A stretch of 64,000 bases of DNA, taken from contig NZ_ML974134.1 of assembly GCF_004143485.2 (NCBI RefSeq), forward strand, positions 37,698-101,697, written 5' to 3'. The stretch comes from Halorussus amylolyticus. GTDB taxonomy: Archaea; Halobacteriota; Halobacteria; Halobacteriales; Haladaptataceae. Position numbers and translations under genes: made by a program. Within the stretch, counting starts at the first letter, position 1. The number at the start of each line of letters is the position of its first letter. Of the stretch, positions 7,774-16,642 are shown piece by piece. The notes beneath the pieces are model-generated. The model searched no databases. It saw only the letters and a program-made list of their open reading frames with translations, and was not told the DNA's origin.

Positions 7774-7934
7774 GCTAGCTACTACTTGAGCCAAGGAAAG
7801 ACCGCACAGCACCGCGACCGCAGGCCTCACACCTCCCCAGCCTCCTGCGTTGCTCGGCCTTCGGCCTGCGCTACTCGTCCCTCGCGCGCCTTGGCGCGGC
7901 GCAACACAGCCGCGCCGCGCCAGCACGCGCCGTG
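7774..7934 (+). repeat. dispersed structured repeat, family A, copy 2
   Basis: It begins with GCTAGCTACT, followed by a small CTTG/CAAG hairpin (7785-7795). It continues with GACCGCACAGCACCGC, CCTCCCCAGCC, a GGCC-TTC-GGCC hairpin, and CCTCGCGCG. The variable hairpin pairs GGCGCGGC (7893-7900) with GCCGCGCC (7909-7916), and CAGCACGCGCCG closes the element. It occupies most of the gap between the Lrp regulator and the aminotransferase; 7669-7773 shows nothing recognisable. Confidence 0.8.
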
Positions 7935-7967
7935 TGGACGCCGAACATATCGCTACGTGGTGGATGG

Positions 7968-9125
7968 TCAGTCGGCGGCCGAAAGCTCGACGCGCTCTAA
8001 AGCGCGCTGAATCCGGTCGGAGGCCTCGCGCAACTGCGCTTCGCTGTTGGCGTACGACACTCGGAGGGAGTCGGCGGCGTTCGCACCGAAGTCCGGGCCG
8101 GGCGTCATCGCCACGCCCGCGTCTTCGAGGAAGAAGTCGGCGGCGTCGAACGAGTCTCCCGGCAGGTGGCTCACGTCCACGAGGAGGTAGTACGCCCCGC
8201 CGGGCGTGTAGCCCAGACTCATCCCCCAGTCCTCGACCGCGTCAACGACGAAGTCCCGGCGCTCGCGGTAGGTGTCCCGGACATCCGCGAGGAAGTCGTC
8301 GCCGGATTCGAGTGCGGCGACGCCGCCCGACTGGACGAAGTTGGGCGCGCAGATGAGGGTGTTCTGCGCGATGCGATTGACGTGGCCGACGTACTCGGGC
8401 GGCGCGACCAGCCAGCCGAGTCGCCACCCGGTCATGGCGAACCGCTTCGAGAAGCCGTCGAGGACGAAGGCGTCGTCGGTGTATTCGAGAACGGTGTGGT
8501 CCTCGCCGTCGTAGGTCAGGCCGTGGTACACCTCGTCGGAGATGACCGTGGCGTCGGCGCGGTCGGCGAGCGCGACCAGCTCTTCGAGCGTCGTCCCGTC
8601 GAGGACCGCGCCGGTCGGATTCGCGGGCGAGTTCAGAAGCAGGGCCTCCGTCTCGGAATCCACCGCGCGCTCGAACGCGCTCACCTGCGGGCGGAACCCC
8701 TCGTCGGCCGGAAGCGAGACGGTCGAAATCCGGCCGCCGGTCTGGCGGACGAAGTTCGGATAGCACGCGTAGTGGGGGTCGGTGAGGACTACCTCGTCGC
8801 CGGGGTCCACGAGCGTCGAGAACGCGAGCAGGAGCGCGGGCGACGACCCGGAGGTCACGACGATGCGCTCGGGAGCCACGTCCACGCCGTACCGGCGGTC
8901 GTAGTAGTCCGAAATCGCGGCCCGGAGTTCGGGCTTTCCTTTCGAGGAGGTGTAGCCGGTCTCGCCCGCGCGGAGCGCTGCGACTGCCGCCTCGGTCACC
9001 GCTGGCGGCGTGTCGAAGTCGGGTTCGCCGACTTCGAGGTGTACAACGTCGTCCATGCGATTGGCCCGTTCGAGCACGTCCATCGCGGCGAACGGGGTGG
9101 TTCGAGTCGCGCGCTCCGAAACCAT
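7968..9125 (-). CDS. pyridoxal-phosphate aminotransferase, class I/II
   Basis: This is a 385-residue fold-type I aminotransferase. SGSSPALLLAF binds the PLP phosphate, NPTGA and SDEVYHGL hold the cofactor ring, SKRF carries the Schiff-base lysine, and the C-terminal RVSYANS carries the substrate carboxylate-binding arginine. The closest functional guess is aspartate or broad-specificity amino-acid aminotransferase; the exact substrate cannot be read from sequence. A GATATAAAC TATA element about 26 nt upstream supports the ATG at 9125. Confidence 0.93.
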   Translation of the reverse strand: MVSERATRTTPFAAMDVLERANRMDDVVHLEVGEPDFDTPPAVTEAAVAALRAGETGYTSSKGKPELRAAISDYYDRRYGVDVAPERIVVTSGSSPALLLAFSTLVDPGDEVVLTDPHYACYPNFVRQTGGRISTVSLPADEGFRPQVSAFERAVDSETEALLLNSPANPTGAVLDGTTLEELVALADRADATVISDEVYHGLTYDGEDHTVLEYTDDAFVLDGFSKRFAMTGWRLGWLVAPPEYVGHVNRIAQNTLICAPNFVQSGGVAALESGDDFLADVRDTYRERRDFVVDAVEDWGMSLGYTPGGAYYLLVDVSHLPGDSFDAADFFLEDAGVAMTPGPDFGANAADSLRVSYANSEAQLREASDRIQRALERVELSAAD

Positions 9126-9259
9126 ACTGGCTCCTCATGAGACGCCCGGATATAAACCCTCGATGTGGCGATTCAACTGCCCTGCGGGCTGTCATCACCC
9201 GACAATTCCCGGGACGGTGAACCACAAGGAATGGGTTGTTGGAGTCCGAATTTCCGACA

Positions 9260-9745
9260 ATGCCGACCTATCAGCGGGAAGTCCGGGTCGAAGCGCCGCT
9301 CGACGAGGTCTGGGAGTTCCACTCCCGTATCGAGGGACTCGAACGGCTTACACCCGACTGGATGCACCTCCGAATCGAATCGGTCCGCGGGCCGGACGGC
9401 GACGAGACCGAGATGCTCGACACCGGAACCGAAATCCGGATGGCCATCCGACCGTTCGACGTCGGACCGCGCCAGCGGTGGACCTCGCGCATCACCCGTC
9501 GGGACCGGGGCCGAGAGACCGCGATGTTCGAAGACGTGATGGACGACGGGCCGTTTCCGACGTGGCGACACTCTCATCAGTTCTACGCCGCGGCCGACTC
9601 CCCGGACGAGGCCACAATCGTCAGGGACCGCGTGGAGTACGAACTCCCGATTGTGGGGGGTCTGCTCGGCCCGCTGGGATGGCTCGGATTCGAGCCGATG
9701 TTCCTCGACCGTCACCGCCGGACGAAGCGGATTCTCGAAGACTAA
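9260..9745 (+). CDS. SRPBCC (START/cyclase-like) family protein
   Basis: The 161-residue product has the helix-grip fold signatures: an N-terminal YQREVRVEAPLDEVWEFHS strand-helix, a central W/F-rich beta sheet, and a C-terminal long helix (PMFLDRHRRTKRILED). Members bind hydrophobic ligands or act as aromatase/cyclase-type proteins; no substrate can be assigned. ATG 9260 was preferred because the conserved fold begins there; an in-frame start at 9236 adds eight residues. It converges with the permease gene and the stop codons abut (9745/9746). Confidence 0.85.
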   Translation: MPTYQREVRVEAPLDEVWEFHSRIEGLERLTPDWMHLRIESVRGPDGDETEMLDTGTEIRMAIRPFDVGPRQRWTSRITRRDRGRETAMFEDVMDDGPFPTWRHSHQFYAAADSPDEATIVRDRVEYELPIVGGLLGPLGWLGFEPMFLDRHRRTKRILED

Positions 9746-10987
9746 TCACGCGCCGACCATCAGCGGCCCGAGCAACACCCCCATCAAGTGGACCCTTCGC
9801 GCGCCGAATCTCGCCGGAACCGACCCGACGAGCGTGGCGACCGCGAACACCGAGACGCCGACCCACCCCGCGAACAGCCAACTCACGCCGACCAGCAGAC
9901 AGAGGACTCCGACCGAGAGCCGCGTGTTATCGACCGCGCCGACCGTCACGAGGTAGCGGTCGCCCACCACGAGGACGAGCGCGAAGCCGACGATTCCCGC
10001 GAGTCCCGCGGTGGCGAGTAGAAGCGGGAGATTCACGGGCGCGTTCGCCTCTCGAAGCGCGACCATTACGCCCGTCCGAGGCGCACCGAGCGCGGCCAGC
10101 GCGAACAGCGCGAAAATCGTGTTCGAGGTGTTGACGCCACTTGTCGCGACCACGAATCCGCGCGCGCCGGTCGAACCCGGGACGACTGCGAGCGCGAGGA
10201 CCGCGGCGATGGCCGACGAGACGCCCGGCAGGTAGCCGACGACTGCGCCCGCGACAGCGCCTGCGAGCGCGGTCGCTCCGACGGCTCTCCGCGAGAACGC
10301 GATGGCGGGGTCGTCCTGCTCGGGCACGCCCGACCCCGAGAGGGCTTCGAGCAGGACCGGCGCGCCGAACAGTCCGGCGAACAGCGGCGTGAGCATCCCT
10401 CCGGCGTCGAGCGGTGCAATGGGCGAGAGGTCGAGGGTCGCGTAGCCCAAAACGGCACTTCCGAGAAAGCCCGCCGCGCCGCCGACGAGGCCCCGGACTG
10501 AGCCCTCGGTCAGCAGGAGAAACGCGGTCACGGCTCCGAGAACGATGGGGAGATGAGCGCGCACGGTCGGGTACGCGGTCGTCATCGCGTGAGTGACCGG
10601 CACCGCGAGCGGAACCGCGAAGGCGACCGCCAGTCCGCTTCCGAGCGCCGAGAGCCGTATCGCTTCCCTCCCGCGTCCGGCGATGACGAGTCGGTGGCCG
10701 GGAAGTGCGCTGACCGCCATCGCGGGGTCGGGCACGCCGAGCGCGAGCGCGGGCACCGCGTCGAGAAACGAGTGGACGACACCGGCGGCGAGCATCGCCG
10801 CACCCACGAGTCGCGGCGGACCGGGAACCGCGGGTGCGACCGACGCGAGCAACAGCGCGAGATTGTTGACGTGAAGACCGGGCGTGAGTCCGCTCGCGGT
10901 GCCGAGCGCGACGCCGCCGAGGACGAACGCGAGCGCCGTGACTGACGCGGTCGGGTCGAGCGCGAGTCGAACGCCGAGGGCCTCCAT
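9746..10987 (-). CDS. TctA-like permease (DUF112), haloarchaeal
   Basis: This 413-residue integral membrane protein has about ten to twelve hydrophobic spans. Family landmarks are the Gly/Pro-rich GTASGLTPGLHVNNLALLL near the N-terminus and VGYLPGVSSAIAAVLAL and TSGVNTSN in the second half. This repeat arrangement is that of the large subunit of tripartite tricarboxylate transporters. No small TctB-like subunit or binding protein lies nearby, so the transport mode is unclear. A TTTAAAT box lies about 26 nt upstream of the ATG at 10987. Confidence 0.85.
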   Translation of the reverse strand: MEALGVRLALDPTASVTALAFVLGGVALGTASGLTPGLHVNNLALLLASVAPAVPGPPRLVGAAMLAAGVVHSFLDAVPALALGVPDPAMAVSALPGHRLVIAGRGREAIRLSALGSGLAVAFAVPLAVPVTHAMTTAYPTVRAHLPIVLGAVTAFLLLTEGSVRGLVGGAAGFLGSAVLGYATLDLSPIAPLDAGGMLTPLFAGLFGAPVLLEALSGSGVPEQDDPAIAFSRRAVGATALAGAVAGAVVGYLPGVSSAIAAVLALAVVPGSTGARGFVVATSGVNTSNTIFALFALAALGAPRTGVMVALREANAPVNLPLLLATAGLAGIVGFALVLVVGDRYLVTVGAVDNTRLSVGVLCLLVGVSWLFAGWVGVSVFAVATLVGSVPARFGARRVHLMGVLLGPLMVGA

Positions 10988-11093
10988 CGCGGGGAGTTGG
11001 CCCCGCCTTCGGATTTAAATGTTCGTAGCGAGACTACAGGGCACACCTTCCGCCACTCGAAGCTTTATCTCCCGGCCCGCCGCACACCACCCT

Positions 11094-12215
11094 ATGTCCG
11101 AGTTCGAGCGCGTAGTGCTGACCGGGACGCCGTACGAGCGCGGACGCGAGCACGGCGAGCGATTCGCCGACGAAGTCGCGTCCAACGTCGAATGTTACCG
11201 CGAGCGGTTCGCCCACGAGGGGGTGGACATCGACGCGATTCGCGGGGAGGCAGAGAAGTACATCGACGTGGTCGAGCGCCAGAACTCCGAGTACGCCGAG
11301 GAGATGCGCGGAGTCGCCGACGGGAGCGACGTCCCGCTCGCCGACGTGACGATGCTCAACGTCCGGTGGGAGGTCATCTACCCCGCGTGGAAGGCGTCCG
11401 CGGAAGCGGACGCCGACGCCGAAACCGAGGAGAAACTCGGCGAGTCGCCCATCGACGGTTGCACGAGCTTCGGCGTGGCTCCGTCGGCGACCGCCGACGG
11501 GACGACCTACATGGGCCAGAACTGGGACTGGCTCGCGTCCATCGCGGACAACCTCTTTCTGATGGAACTCCGGCGGGACGACGCGCCCGACGTGCTGGCG
11601 ATGACCGAGGCCGGAATCGTGGGCGGCAAAATCGGCGTCAACGAACACGGAATCGGTCTCTCCGTCAACGGTCTCATCTCGGCGGGAGACGGCCGAAACG
11701 AGTTCCGAAAGCCGTACCACGTCCGGTTCCGCGAGATTCTGAGCGCCGAGCGATACGACGACGCGCTCCGGCCGATTCTGGAGACCGACCGGGTCTGCTC
11801 GGCGAACGTCCTCGTCGGCCACGCGGAGGGCGAACTCATCGACCTCGAAGCCGCGCCCGAACACGTCAATCCGGTGTACCCCGACGACGGGGTTCTCACG
11901 CACGCGAACCACTTCGAGTCCGACGCGGTCGAGAGTCTCAACGAGAAGCGCGGGCCGAGCACGCTCTACCGGGCACCGCGCCTTTACCGGCACCTCGCGG
12001 CCGACGCGGGCGACATCGACTCGGAGACGATTCGAAGCGGGCTTCGAGACCACTTCGGCAAGCCGTCGAGCATCTGCAGTCACGTCGATGAGTCCTCGCC
12101 CGAGGTCGAACACGGCCAGACCAACGCGAGCTTCGTCATCGACCTCCAGGAGCGCCGCATTCTCGCTCACCGCGGGCCGCCCTGCGAGGGCGAGTATCAC
12201 GAGTACGCGCTCTGA
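11094..12215 (+). CDS. C45 family peptidase / acyl-CoA:6-APA acyltransferase-like Ntn hydrolase
   Basis: The 373-residue product contains the C45 family pattern: an N-terminal GTPYERGREHGERF helix, the putative nucleophile Cys123 in DGCTSFGVAP, and MGQNWDW, followed by NEHGIGLSVNGL. Family members (penicillin acyltransferase-like) self-cleave before the Cys and hydrolyse or transfer acyl groups; the natural substrate here is unknown. ATG 11094 is supported by a CTTTATCT element 24-31 nt upstream, and the 25-codon upstream extension is promoter sequence. Confidence 0.85.
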   Translation: MSEFERVVLTGTPYERGREHGERFADEVASNVECYRERFAHEGVDIDAIRGEAEKYIDVVERQNSEYAEEMRGVADGSDVPLADVTMLNVRWEVIYPAWKASAEADADAETEEKLGESPIDGCTSFGVAPSATADGTTYMGQNWDWLASIADNLFLMELRRDDAPDVLAMTEAGIVGGKIGVNEHGIGLSVNGLISAGDGRNEFRKPYHVRFREILSAERYDDALRPILETDRVCSANVLVGHAEGELIDLEAAPEHVNPVYPDDGVLTHANHFESDAVESLNEKRGPSTLYRAPRLYRHLAADAGDIDSETIRSGLRDHFGKPSSICSHVDESSPEVEHGQTNASFVIDLQERRILAHRGPPCEGEYHEYAL

Positions 12216-12260
12216 AACGGTCGAACCGTCCGAACCCCCTCCGAACGTTTGCATCTCCCC

Positions 12261-12340
12261 CGAATCTCCTTCGAACCGTCCGAATCTCCTTCGAACCGTC
12301 CGAATCTCCTTCGAATCGCCCGAATTCTCTCTCGATTGGC
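12261..12340. repeat. 20-bp tandem repeat
   Basis: CGAATCTCCTTCGAACCGTC is present at 12261-12280 and 12281-12300, then with two changes at 12301-12320 and in a more diverged form at 12321-12340. It lies just after the C45 gene, in the convergent gap before the L12 gene, and has no coding role. Confidence 0.85.
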
Positions 12341-12376
12341 CAGCGACGGCGCTCGCACAGCGAGCGCCGTCGCTGG
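12340..12376. repeat. perfect 17-bp hairpin with 3-nt loop
   Basis: CCAGCGACGGCGCTCGC (12340-12356) pairs exactly with 12360-12376 around loop ACA. A further copy of the distal arm (CGCCGTCGCTGG) follows near 12391-12402. It sits between convergent genes, so it could act as a transcription barrier or be a repeat relic. Confidence 0.8.
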
Positions 12377-12418
12377 TCGGTCGGTGCGCGAACGCCGTCG
12401 CTGGCTGGATAGCGCGAA

Positions 12419-12428
12419 AGAAAAACTG
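12419..12428 (-). terminator. U-tract terminator after the L1-L10-L12 operon
   Basis: On the minus strand, about 20 nt past the L12 stop codon, the sequence reads GTTTTTCTTTC. Archaeal transcription stops at such U-rich stretches. It was assigned from position and composition only. Confidence 0.5.
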
Positions 12429-12447
12429 AACTGCTGGAATCCGCGAT

Positions 12448-12780
12448 TCAGCCGAAGAGTTCGCCGAGACCTTCGCCGCTCGCGTCGTCCTCGTCGTCGT
12501 CCTCTTCTTCCTCGGCTTCCTCTTCTTCGGCTTCCTCCTCGTCGGCTTCCTCGGCACCCTCGTCCGCGGCAGCGCCGCCAGCGGCGGCTCCGCCCGCGGG
12601 GACGGCTGCGGCCTGCTCGACGGCCTCGTCGATGTCGACGTCCTCCAGCGCGGCGACGAGCGCCTTGACGCGGGATTCCTCGACATCGACGCCAGCGGCG
12701 TCGAGCACGTTGGTGAGGTTCTCTTCGTTGATTTCTTCGCCCGATTCGTTCAGGATGAGTGCAGCGTAAACGTATTCCAT
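12448..12780 (-). CDS. rpl12: ribosomal protein P1 (L12), stalk protein
   Basis: This is the acidic stalk protein that dimerises and binds the C-terminal region of P0/L10 to recruit translation GTPases. The 110-residue product begins [17 protein letters not shown], has the Ala/Gly hinge (AGGAAAGGAAA) and an unusually acidic tail of Glu and Asp ending in the conserved GEGLGELFG. It is the last gene of the L1-L10-L12 operon, 21 bp after L10. Confidence 0.97.
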   Translation of the reverse strand: MEYVYAALILNESGEEINEENLTNVLDAAGVDVEESRVKALVAALEDVDIDEAVEQAAAVPAGGAAAGGAAADEGAEEADEEEAEEEEAEEEEDDDEDDASGEGLGELFG

Positions 12781-12801
12781 TGTAGTAGTGTTGAAGTGTT
12801 G

Positions 12802-13842
12802 TTATCCGAACATCGCGCCGAGACCTTCCGCACCGCCCTCGTCGTCGTCATCGTCGTCTTCGTCTTCGGCTTCGGTCTCGTCGGCTTCGGATTCGGCTTC
12901 TTCGTCGCTCGATTCGTCAGTCTCCTCGGCAGTCGGCGCGGGAGCCTCGACGCCGCGAAGCTCCTCGGGGAGCGCCTCCTCGTCGTCGATTTGGGCCGCG
13001 AGCGCGCGAACCTGCGCGTCGGCCGCGCTCACGAGGTCGTCGGCGAGGTCGGGGCTCTCGATTGCGGCCTCCAGACCCAGACTCTTGGCCTCGCCGGTCG
13101 CCTTGCTGACGAGCAGGGGCGTGGTCTGGGCGGTCGGGTAGACCGCGTTGACCGAGAGATTGCGGGCGCGGGCCGCGGCGGCCTGCACGTCGGCACGGTA
13201 CTCCTCGACGTCGATGGCGAGTTCGTCGGCCTCGAAGAGGACGCCGTCCGAGAACACGCCCTTGAGGTCGAGTCCGACTTCCTTCGGCTCGACGCCGAGT
13301 TCCGCGAGGACGTTCGCCACGTCGGCGGACACCTCGTCGCCTTCCTCGGCGACGACGCTGTCCTCGGTGACGTGGATGGACCCCTCCATGATGCGGGCCG
13401 CGGCACCGATGGTCTGGAGCTCGCCCACGAACGGTCCGGGGTCGACGCCCGTGTCGCCCTCGGGGATGAGGATTTCGTTGGGCGCGACTTCGCCCGCGCT
13501 GATGGGTGCGGGACTCTTCGACTCTTCGAGTTGTTTGAACAGCCCGAAGGGGTTGTCGTTGGTCGCGATGAGTCCGACTTCGCCCGAGACGTACTGGCCG
13601 AGTTCCTCGATACCCGCGTCTACCTCTTCGAGGGCGCGTTCGAGGAGCGTGTTCCGGCTGATGCGGAGTTGGGCGCTCCCGTGGAGATTGCGGCGCATCG
13701 TCTGGAGCTGGCGGCTCGGAATGCCGGTCACGTTGACGATGCCGACGCTGCTGTACCCCTCGATGAGGTCCACGAGGTCGTCGACCTCCTCCTGTTTCCA
13801 CTGCGGGATGGTCTCGGTCTTGCGCTCTGCTTCGGCGGACAT
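12802..13842 (-). CDS. rpl10: ribosomal protein P0 (L10)
   Basis: P0 anchors the stalk: the N-terminal domain binds 23S rRNA with L11 and the C-terminal helices bind P1 dimers. The 346-residue length and the conserved start ([20 protein letters not shown]) and [17 protein letters not shown] are typical. The acidic C-terminus ends EGLGAMFG, matching the P1 tail. The start codon lies one base after the L1 stop on the same transcript. Confidence 0.97.
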   Translation of the reverse strand: MSAEAERKTETIPQWKQEEVDDLVDLIEGYSSVGIVNVTGIPSRQLQTMRRNLHGSAQLRISRNTLLERALEEVDAGIEELGQYVSGEVGLIATNDNPFGLFKQLEESKSPAPISAGEVAPNEILIPEGDTGVDPGPFVGELQTIGAAARIMEGSIHVTEDSVVAEEGDEVSADVANVLAELGVEPKEVGLDLKGVFSDGVLFEADELAIDVEEYRADVQAAAARARNLSVNAVYPTAQTTPLLVSKATGEAKSLGLEAAIESPDLADDLVSAADAQVRALAAQIDDEEALPEELRGVEAPAPTAEETDESSDEEAESEADETEAEDEDDDDDDEGGAEGLGAMFG

Positions 13843-13843
13843 C

Positions 13844-14482
13844 TTAGGCCACCTCCACGGACGGACCCATGGTAGTTTTCACGTAGACGCTGTCGACGTT
13901 GAGCGGCCCCTTCTCCAGGTTGGAGTGGAGCCGACGAAGAATCACGTCGATGTTGTCGGCGATATCCTCGGCGGTCATGTCCTCCGCGCCGACGCGCGTG
14001 TGGAAGGTGCGCCGGTCGCCGCTCCGAAGCTGGACGACGTTCTTCATCCGGTTGATGGTTTCGACAACGTCGTCGTCGGGCTGGAGCGGTTCGGGCATCT
14101 TCCCTCGCGGGCCGAGGATGGTACCGAGGTAGCGACCGATGTCTTGCATCATCGACGCTTCGGCGATGAAGAAGTCGGTCTCGTCGGCCAGGTCCTTGGC
14201 CGCGTCGTCGTCGTCGCCGAGGTCTTCGAGTTCGTCGCCATCGAAGACTTCGTCGGCAACCTCCTCGGCGCGGAGGGCGGTCTCGCCCTCCGCGAACACG
14301 ACAATCTGGGTGTCCTGTCCGGTTCCGGCCGGAAGGACGATACTTTCGTCTACGCGGTTCGACGGTTCGTTTAGATCTAGGTCGCGCAAATTGATGGCGA
14401 GGTCTACCGTTTCGCGGAAATTCCGCTCCGGGGAGTCCTCGAGCGCGCTAGATACGGCTTGCTCTATCTCCTGATCTGCCAT
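13844..14482 (-). CDS. rpl1: ribosomal protein L1
   Basis: L1 binds the mobile stalk of 23S rRNA and in archaea represses its own operon by binding mRNA. The 212-residue product has the hallmark [13 protein letters not shown] loop and the C-terminal [11 protein letters not shown]. The ATG at 14482 is preceded by a strong Shine-Dalgarno (GGAGGTGA), which is unusual next to the leaderless genes nearby and fits its long, structured leader. It is the first gene of the L1-L10-L12 operon. Confidence 0.97.
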   Translation of the reverse strand: MADQEIEQAVSSALEDSPERNFRETVDLAINLRDLDLNEPSNRVDESIVLPAGTGQDTQIVVFAEGETALRAEEVADEVFDGDELEDLGDDDDAAKDLADETDFFIAEASMMQDIGRYLGTILGPRGKMPEPLQPDDDVVETINRMKNVVQLRSGDRRTFHTRVGAEDMTAEDIADNIDVILRRLHSNLEKGPLNVDSVYVKTTMGPSVEVA

Positions 14483-14519
14483 TGTTCACCTCCGTAGTAC
14501 GCAGGACGCTCCTACGGGT

Positions 14520-14601
14520 CAGTGAAACAGGTCACTGTCTGTTGTCGCCTCGTCGCGGGTCGCCGGGACGGCGAATCCGCGACCGAACGGCAATAGACAG
14601 T
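14520..14601 (-). promoter_or_regulatory. structured leader of the L1-L10-L12 mRNA
   Basis: On the minus strand a long hairpin pairs 14588-14601 (ACTGTCTATTGCCG) with 14534-14547 at 12 of 14 positions. It is capped by a perfect 7-bp helix of 14577-14583 with 14552-14558. A second hairpin, CAGTGA/TCACTG (14520-14537), shares bases 14534-14537 with the first, so the two cannot form together. Haloarchaeal L1 is known to autoregulate through a leader site; which part of this leader it binds is inference. Confidence 0.6.
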
Positions 14602-14638
14602 ACACGCCTGTCTCGTTCCGGAGAAAAGGTCATCTGAA

Positions 14639-14646
14639 ACTTAAAC
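14639..14646 (-). promoter_or_regulatory. TATA element of the L1 operon
   Basis: The minus strand reads GGGTTTAAG here. A start about 26 nt downstream, near 14615, would give a leader of about 130 nt that contains both hairpins described at 14520-14601. The remainder of the gap to L11 (14650-14874) shows no recognisable gene. Confidence 0.55.
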
Positions 14647-14874
14647 CCGTCGAAGCAATCTGAGCGCGCCGAGGGACTCCGTACCACGGTTCGCGTTGAG
14701 ACGGCTTTTCGTGTTCGATTGCACTAACATCCGTCTTTCACTGTCGTCCTTCGGTGAGTCCTGCGCTTGTGCGCGCGAACAACCATAATTATCGAGTAGT
14801 GTCGTGACTGCCGAGAACACAGGAATGACTACCGACGAGAAGTCGCCTATCGACCGAAAACGGGAGAAAACGAA

Positions 14875-15366
14875 TTACGCTGCGGCTTCCTCGACGCCGA
14901 GCACGTCGTCGTACTCGCCGGAGTCCACCTTCTCCTTGAACTCGCGGGCGTCCACGCCCTCGATGGTGACACCGAGCGAGGCGCAGGTGCCGACGACTTC
15001 CTTCGCGGCGTTCCGGGTGTCGTACGCGAGCAGGTCGGGTTTCTTCTGCTCTGCGATGGTCTTGACCTGTTCGATGGAGAGGTCGGCGACGAAATCCTTC
15101 TGGGGTTCGCCGCTTCCCGTCTCGAATCCGGCCTCGTCCTTGATGAGCGCGGCCGTCGGCGGGACGCCGATTTCGATGTCGTAGCTCCCGTCCTCTTCAA
15201 CGGTGATTGTCACGGGGACCTCCGTACCGTCGAAGGCCTCGGTCTGTTCGTTGATGTCGTTGACGACATCCTGTACGTTGACCGCGGTCGGCCCGAGTTC
15301 GGGTCCGAGCGGCGGACCGGGGTCCGCCTGCCCGCCGGGAACGAGTACTTCTATCGTCTCAGCCAT
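14875..15366 (-). CDS. rpl11: ribosomal protein L11
   Basis: L11 binds the GTPase-associated region of 23S rRNA beside P0. The 163-residue product has the invariant proline-rich N-terminus (PGGQADPGPPLGPELGP) and the C-terminal RNA-binding domain with GTCASLGVTIEG. It is transcribed separately from L1-L10-L12, as in other haloarchaea: a TTTTAAGA element lies about 26 nt upstream and nearly 400 bp of leader separate it from L1. Confidence 0.97.
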   Translation of the reverse strand: MAETIEVLVPGGQADPGPPLGPELGPTAVNVQDVVNDINEQTEAFDGTEVPVTITVEEDGSYDIEIGVPPTAALIKDEAGFETGSGEPQKDFVADLSIEQVKTIAEQKKPDLLAYDTRNAAKEVVGTCASLGVTIEGVDAREFKEKVDSGEYDDVLGVEEAAA

Positions 15367-15531
15367 ACCTACACGAACCCCCGCGGCAGTTTTAAGAGTT
15401 GTCTTTCGGTCGCTTCGACCGGCGGCGGAACACTCGCTTGCGGCGATTCGCCGCCGGGACGAAACGACGCCGTCGCCGACGCCCGCCCGGAAGGAAAGGG
15501 TTTTTCGGCGCGCGCGGCCGACTCACTCCTA

Positions 15532-16641
15532 ATGGGACTGGAGGAAGAAATCGAGGCCCTCCGCGACGAAATCGCCGAGACGCCGTACAACAAGTCCACG
15601 GAGGCGCACATCGGACGGTTGAAGGCCAAACTCGCGGAGAAGAAGGAGAAACTCCAAAACCAGTCCTCGGCTGGCGGCGGCGAAGGCTACCACGTCGAGA
15701 AGCACGGCGACGCCACCGTCGCGTTCGTCGGCTTTCCGAGCGTCGGGAAGTCCACGCTCCTGAACTCGCTCACCGCCGCCGAGAGCGAGGTGGGCGACTA
15801 CGAGTTCACCACGCTCAACGTCAACCCCGGCATGCTCCAGTACAACGGCGCGAACATCCAACTCCTCGACGTGCCGGGTCTCATTGAGGGCGCGGCCCAG
15901 GGTCGCGGGGGCGGCCAAGAGGTCCTCTCGGTCGTGCGCGCCGCGGACCTCGTGGTGTTCGTCCTCTCGGTGTTCGAAATCGACCAGTACGAACGTCTGC
16001 GGAAGGAACTGTACGAGAACAAGATTCGTCTCGACCAGTCCCCGCCGAGCGTGAAGATAGCGAAGAAGGGCAAGGGCGGCATCCGCGTGACTTCGAGCGT
16101 GGACTTAGACCTCCCCGAGGAAGTGGTCGGGGAAGTCCTGCGCGAACACGGCTACGTCAACGCCGACGTGACCATCCGCGAGCAGGTGGACTTAGACCGC
16201 CTCGTGGACGGCGTGATGGACAACCGCGAGTACATCCCGTCCATCGTGGCGGTCAACAAGGTGGACCTCATCGAACCCGACTACGTCGAGACGGTCAACG
16301 AGAATCTGCGCGGCCACGACATCGACCCCGAGGAGGCCATCTTCATCTCCGCCGAGAAGGAGAAGGGGCTGGACTCGCTCAAACAGACCATCTGGGAGGA
16401 ACTCGGCCTGATGCGAATCTACATGGACAAGCCCGGTCGGGGCGTCGATTACGACGAACCGCTCGTCGTTCCGCGGGGGAGCACGGTCGGCGACGCCGCC
16501 CGGAACCTCGGCGGCGACCTCGAAGACCGCTTCCGGTTCGCGCGCGTCTCCGGACCGAGCGCGAAACACGACGAGCAACAGGTCGGCACCGAACACGAAC
16601 TCGCCGACGAGGACGTGCTTCGGCTCATCGTCCGGAAGTGA
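15532..16641 (+). CDS. drg: DRG family GTP-binding protein (Obg superfamily) with TGS domain
   Basis: This 369-residue GTPase has an N-terminal coiled helical region (residues 1-45), G1 GFPSVGKS (67-74), a DVPG G3 motif, a DRG-specific S5D2L insert (about 160-215), NKVD (G4) and a C-terminal TGS domain (about 290-369). DRG proteins bind translating ribosomes and associate with RNA. It is divergent from L11 and followed after one base by a membrane protein gene, suggesting a two-gene operon. Confidence 0.95.
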   Translation: MGLEEEIEALRDEIAETPYNKSTEAHIGRLKAKLAEKKEKLQNQSSAGGGEGYHVEKHGDATVAFVGFPSVGKSTLLNSLTAAESEVGDYEFTTLNVNPGMLQYNGANIQLLDVPGLIEGAAQGRGGGQEVLSVVRAADLVVFVLSVFEIDQYERLRKELYENKIRLDQSPPSVKIAKKGKGGIRVTSSVDLDLPEEVVGEVLREHGYVNADVTIREQVDLDRLVDGVMDNREYIPSIVAVNKVDLIEPDYVETVNENLRGHDIDPEEAIFISAEKEKGLDSLKQTIWEELGLMRIYMDKPGRGVDYDEPLVVPRGSTVGDAARNLGGDLEDRFRFARVSGPSAKHDEQQVGTEHELADEDVLRLIVRK

Positions 16642-16642
16642 G

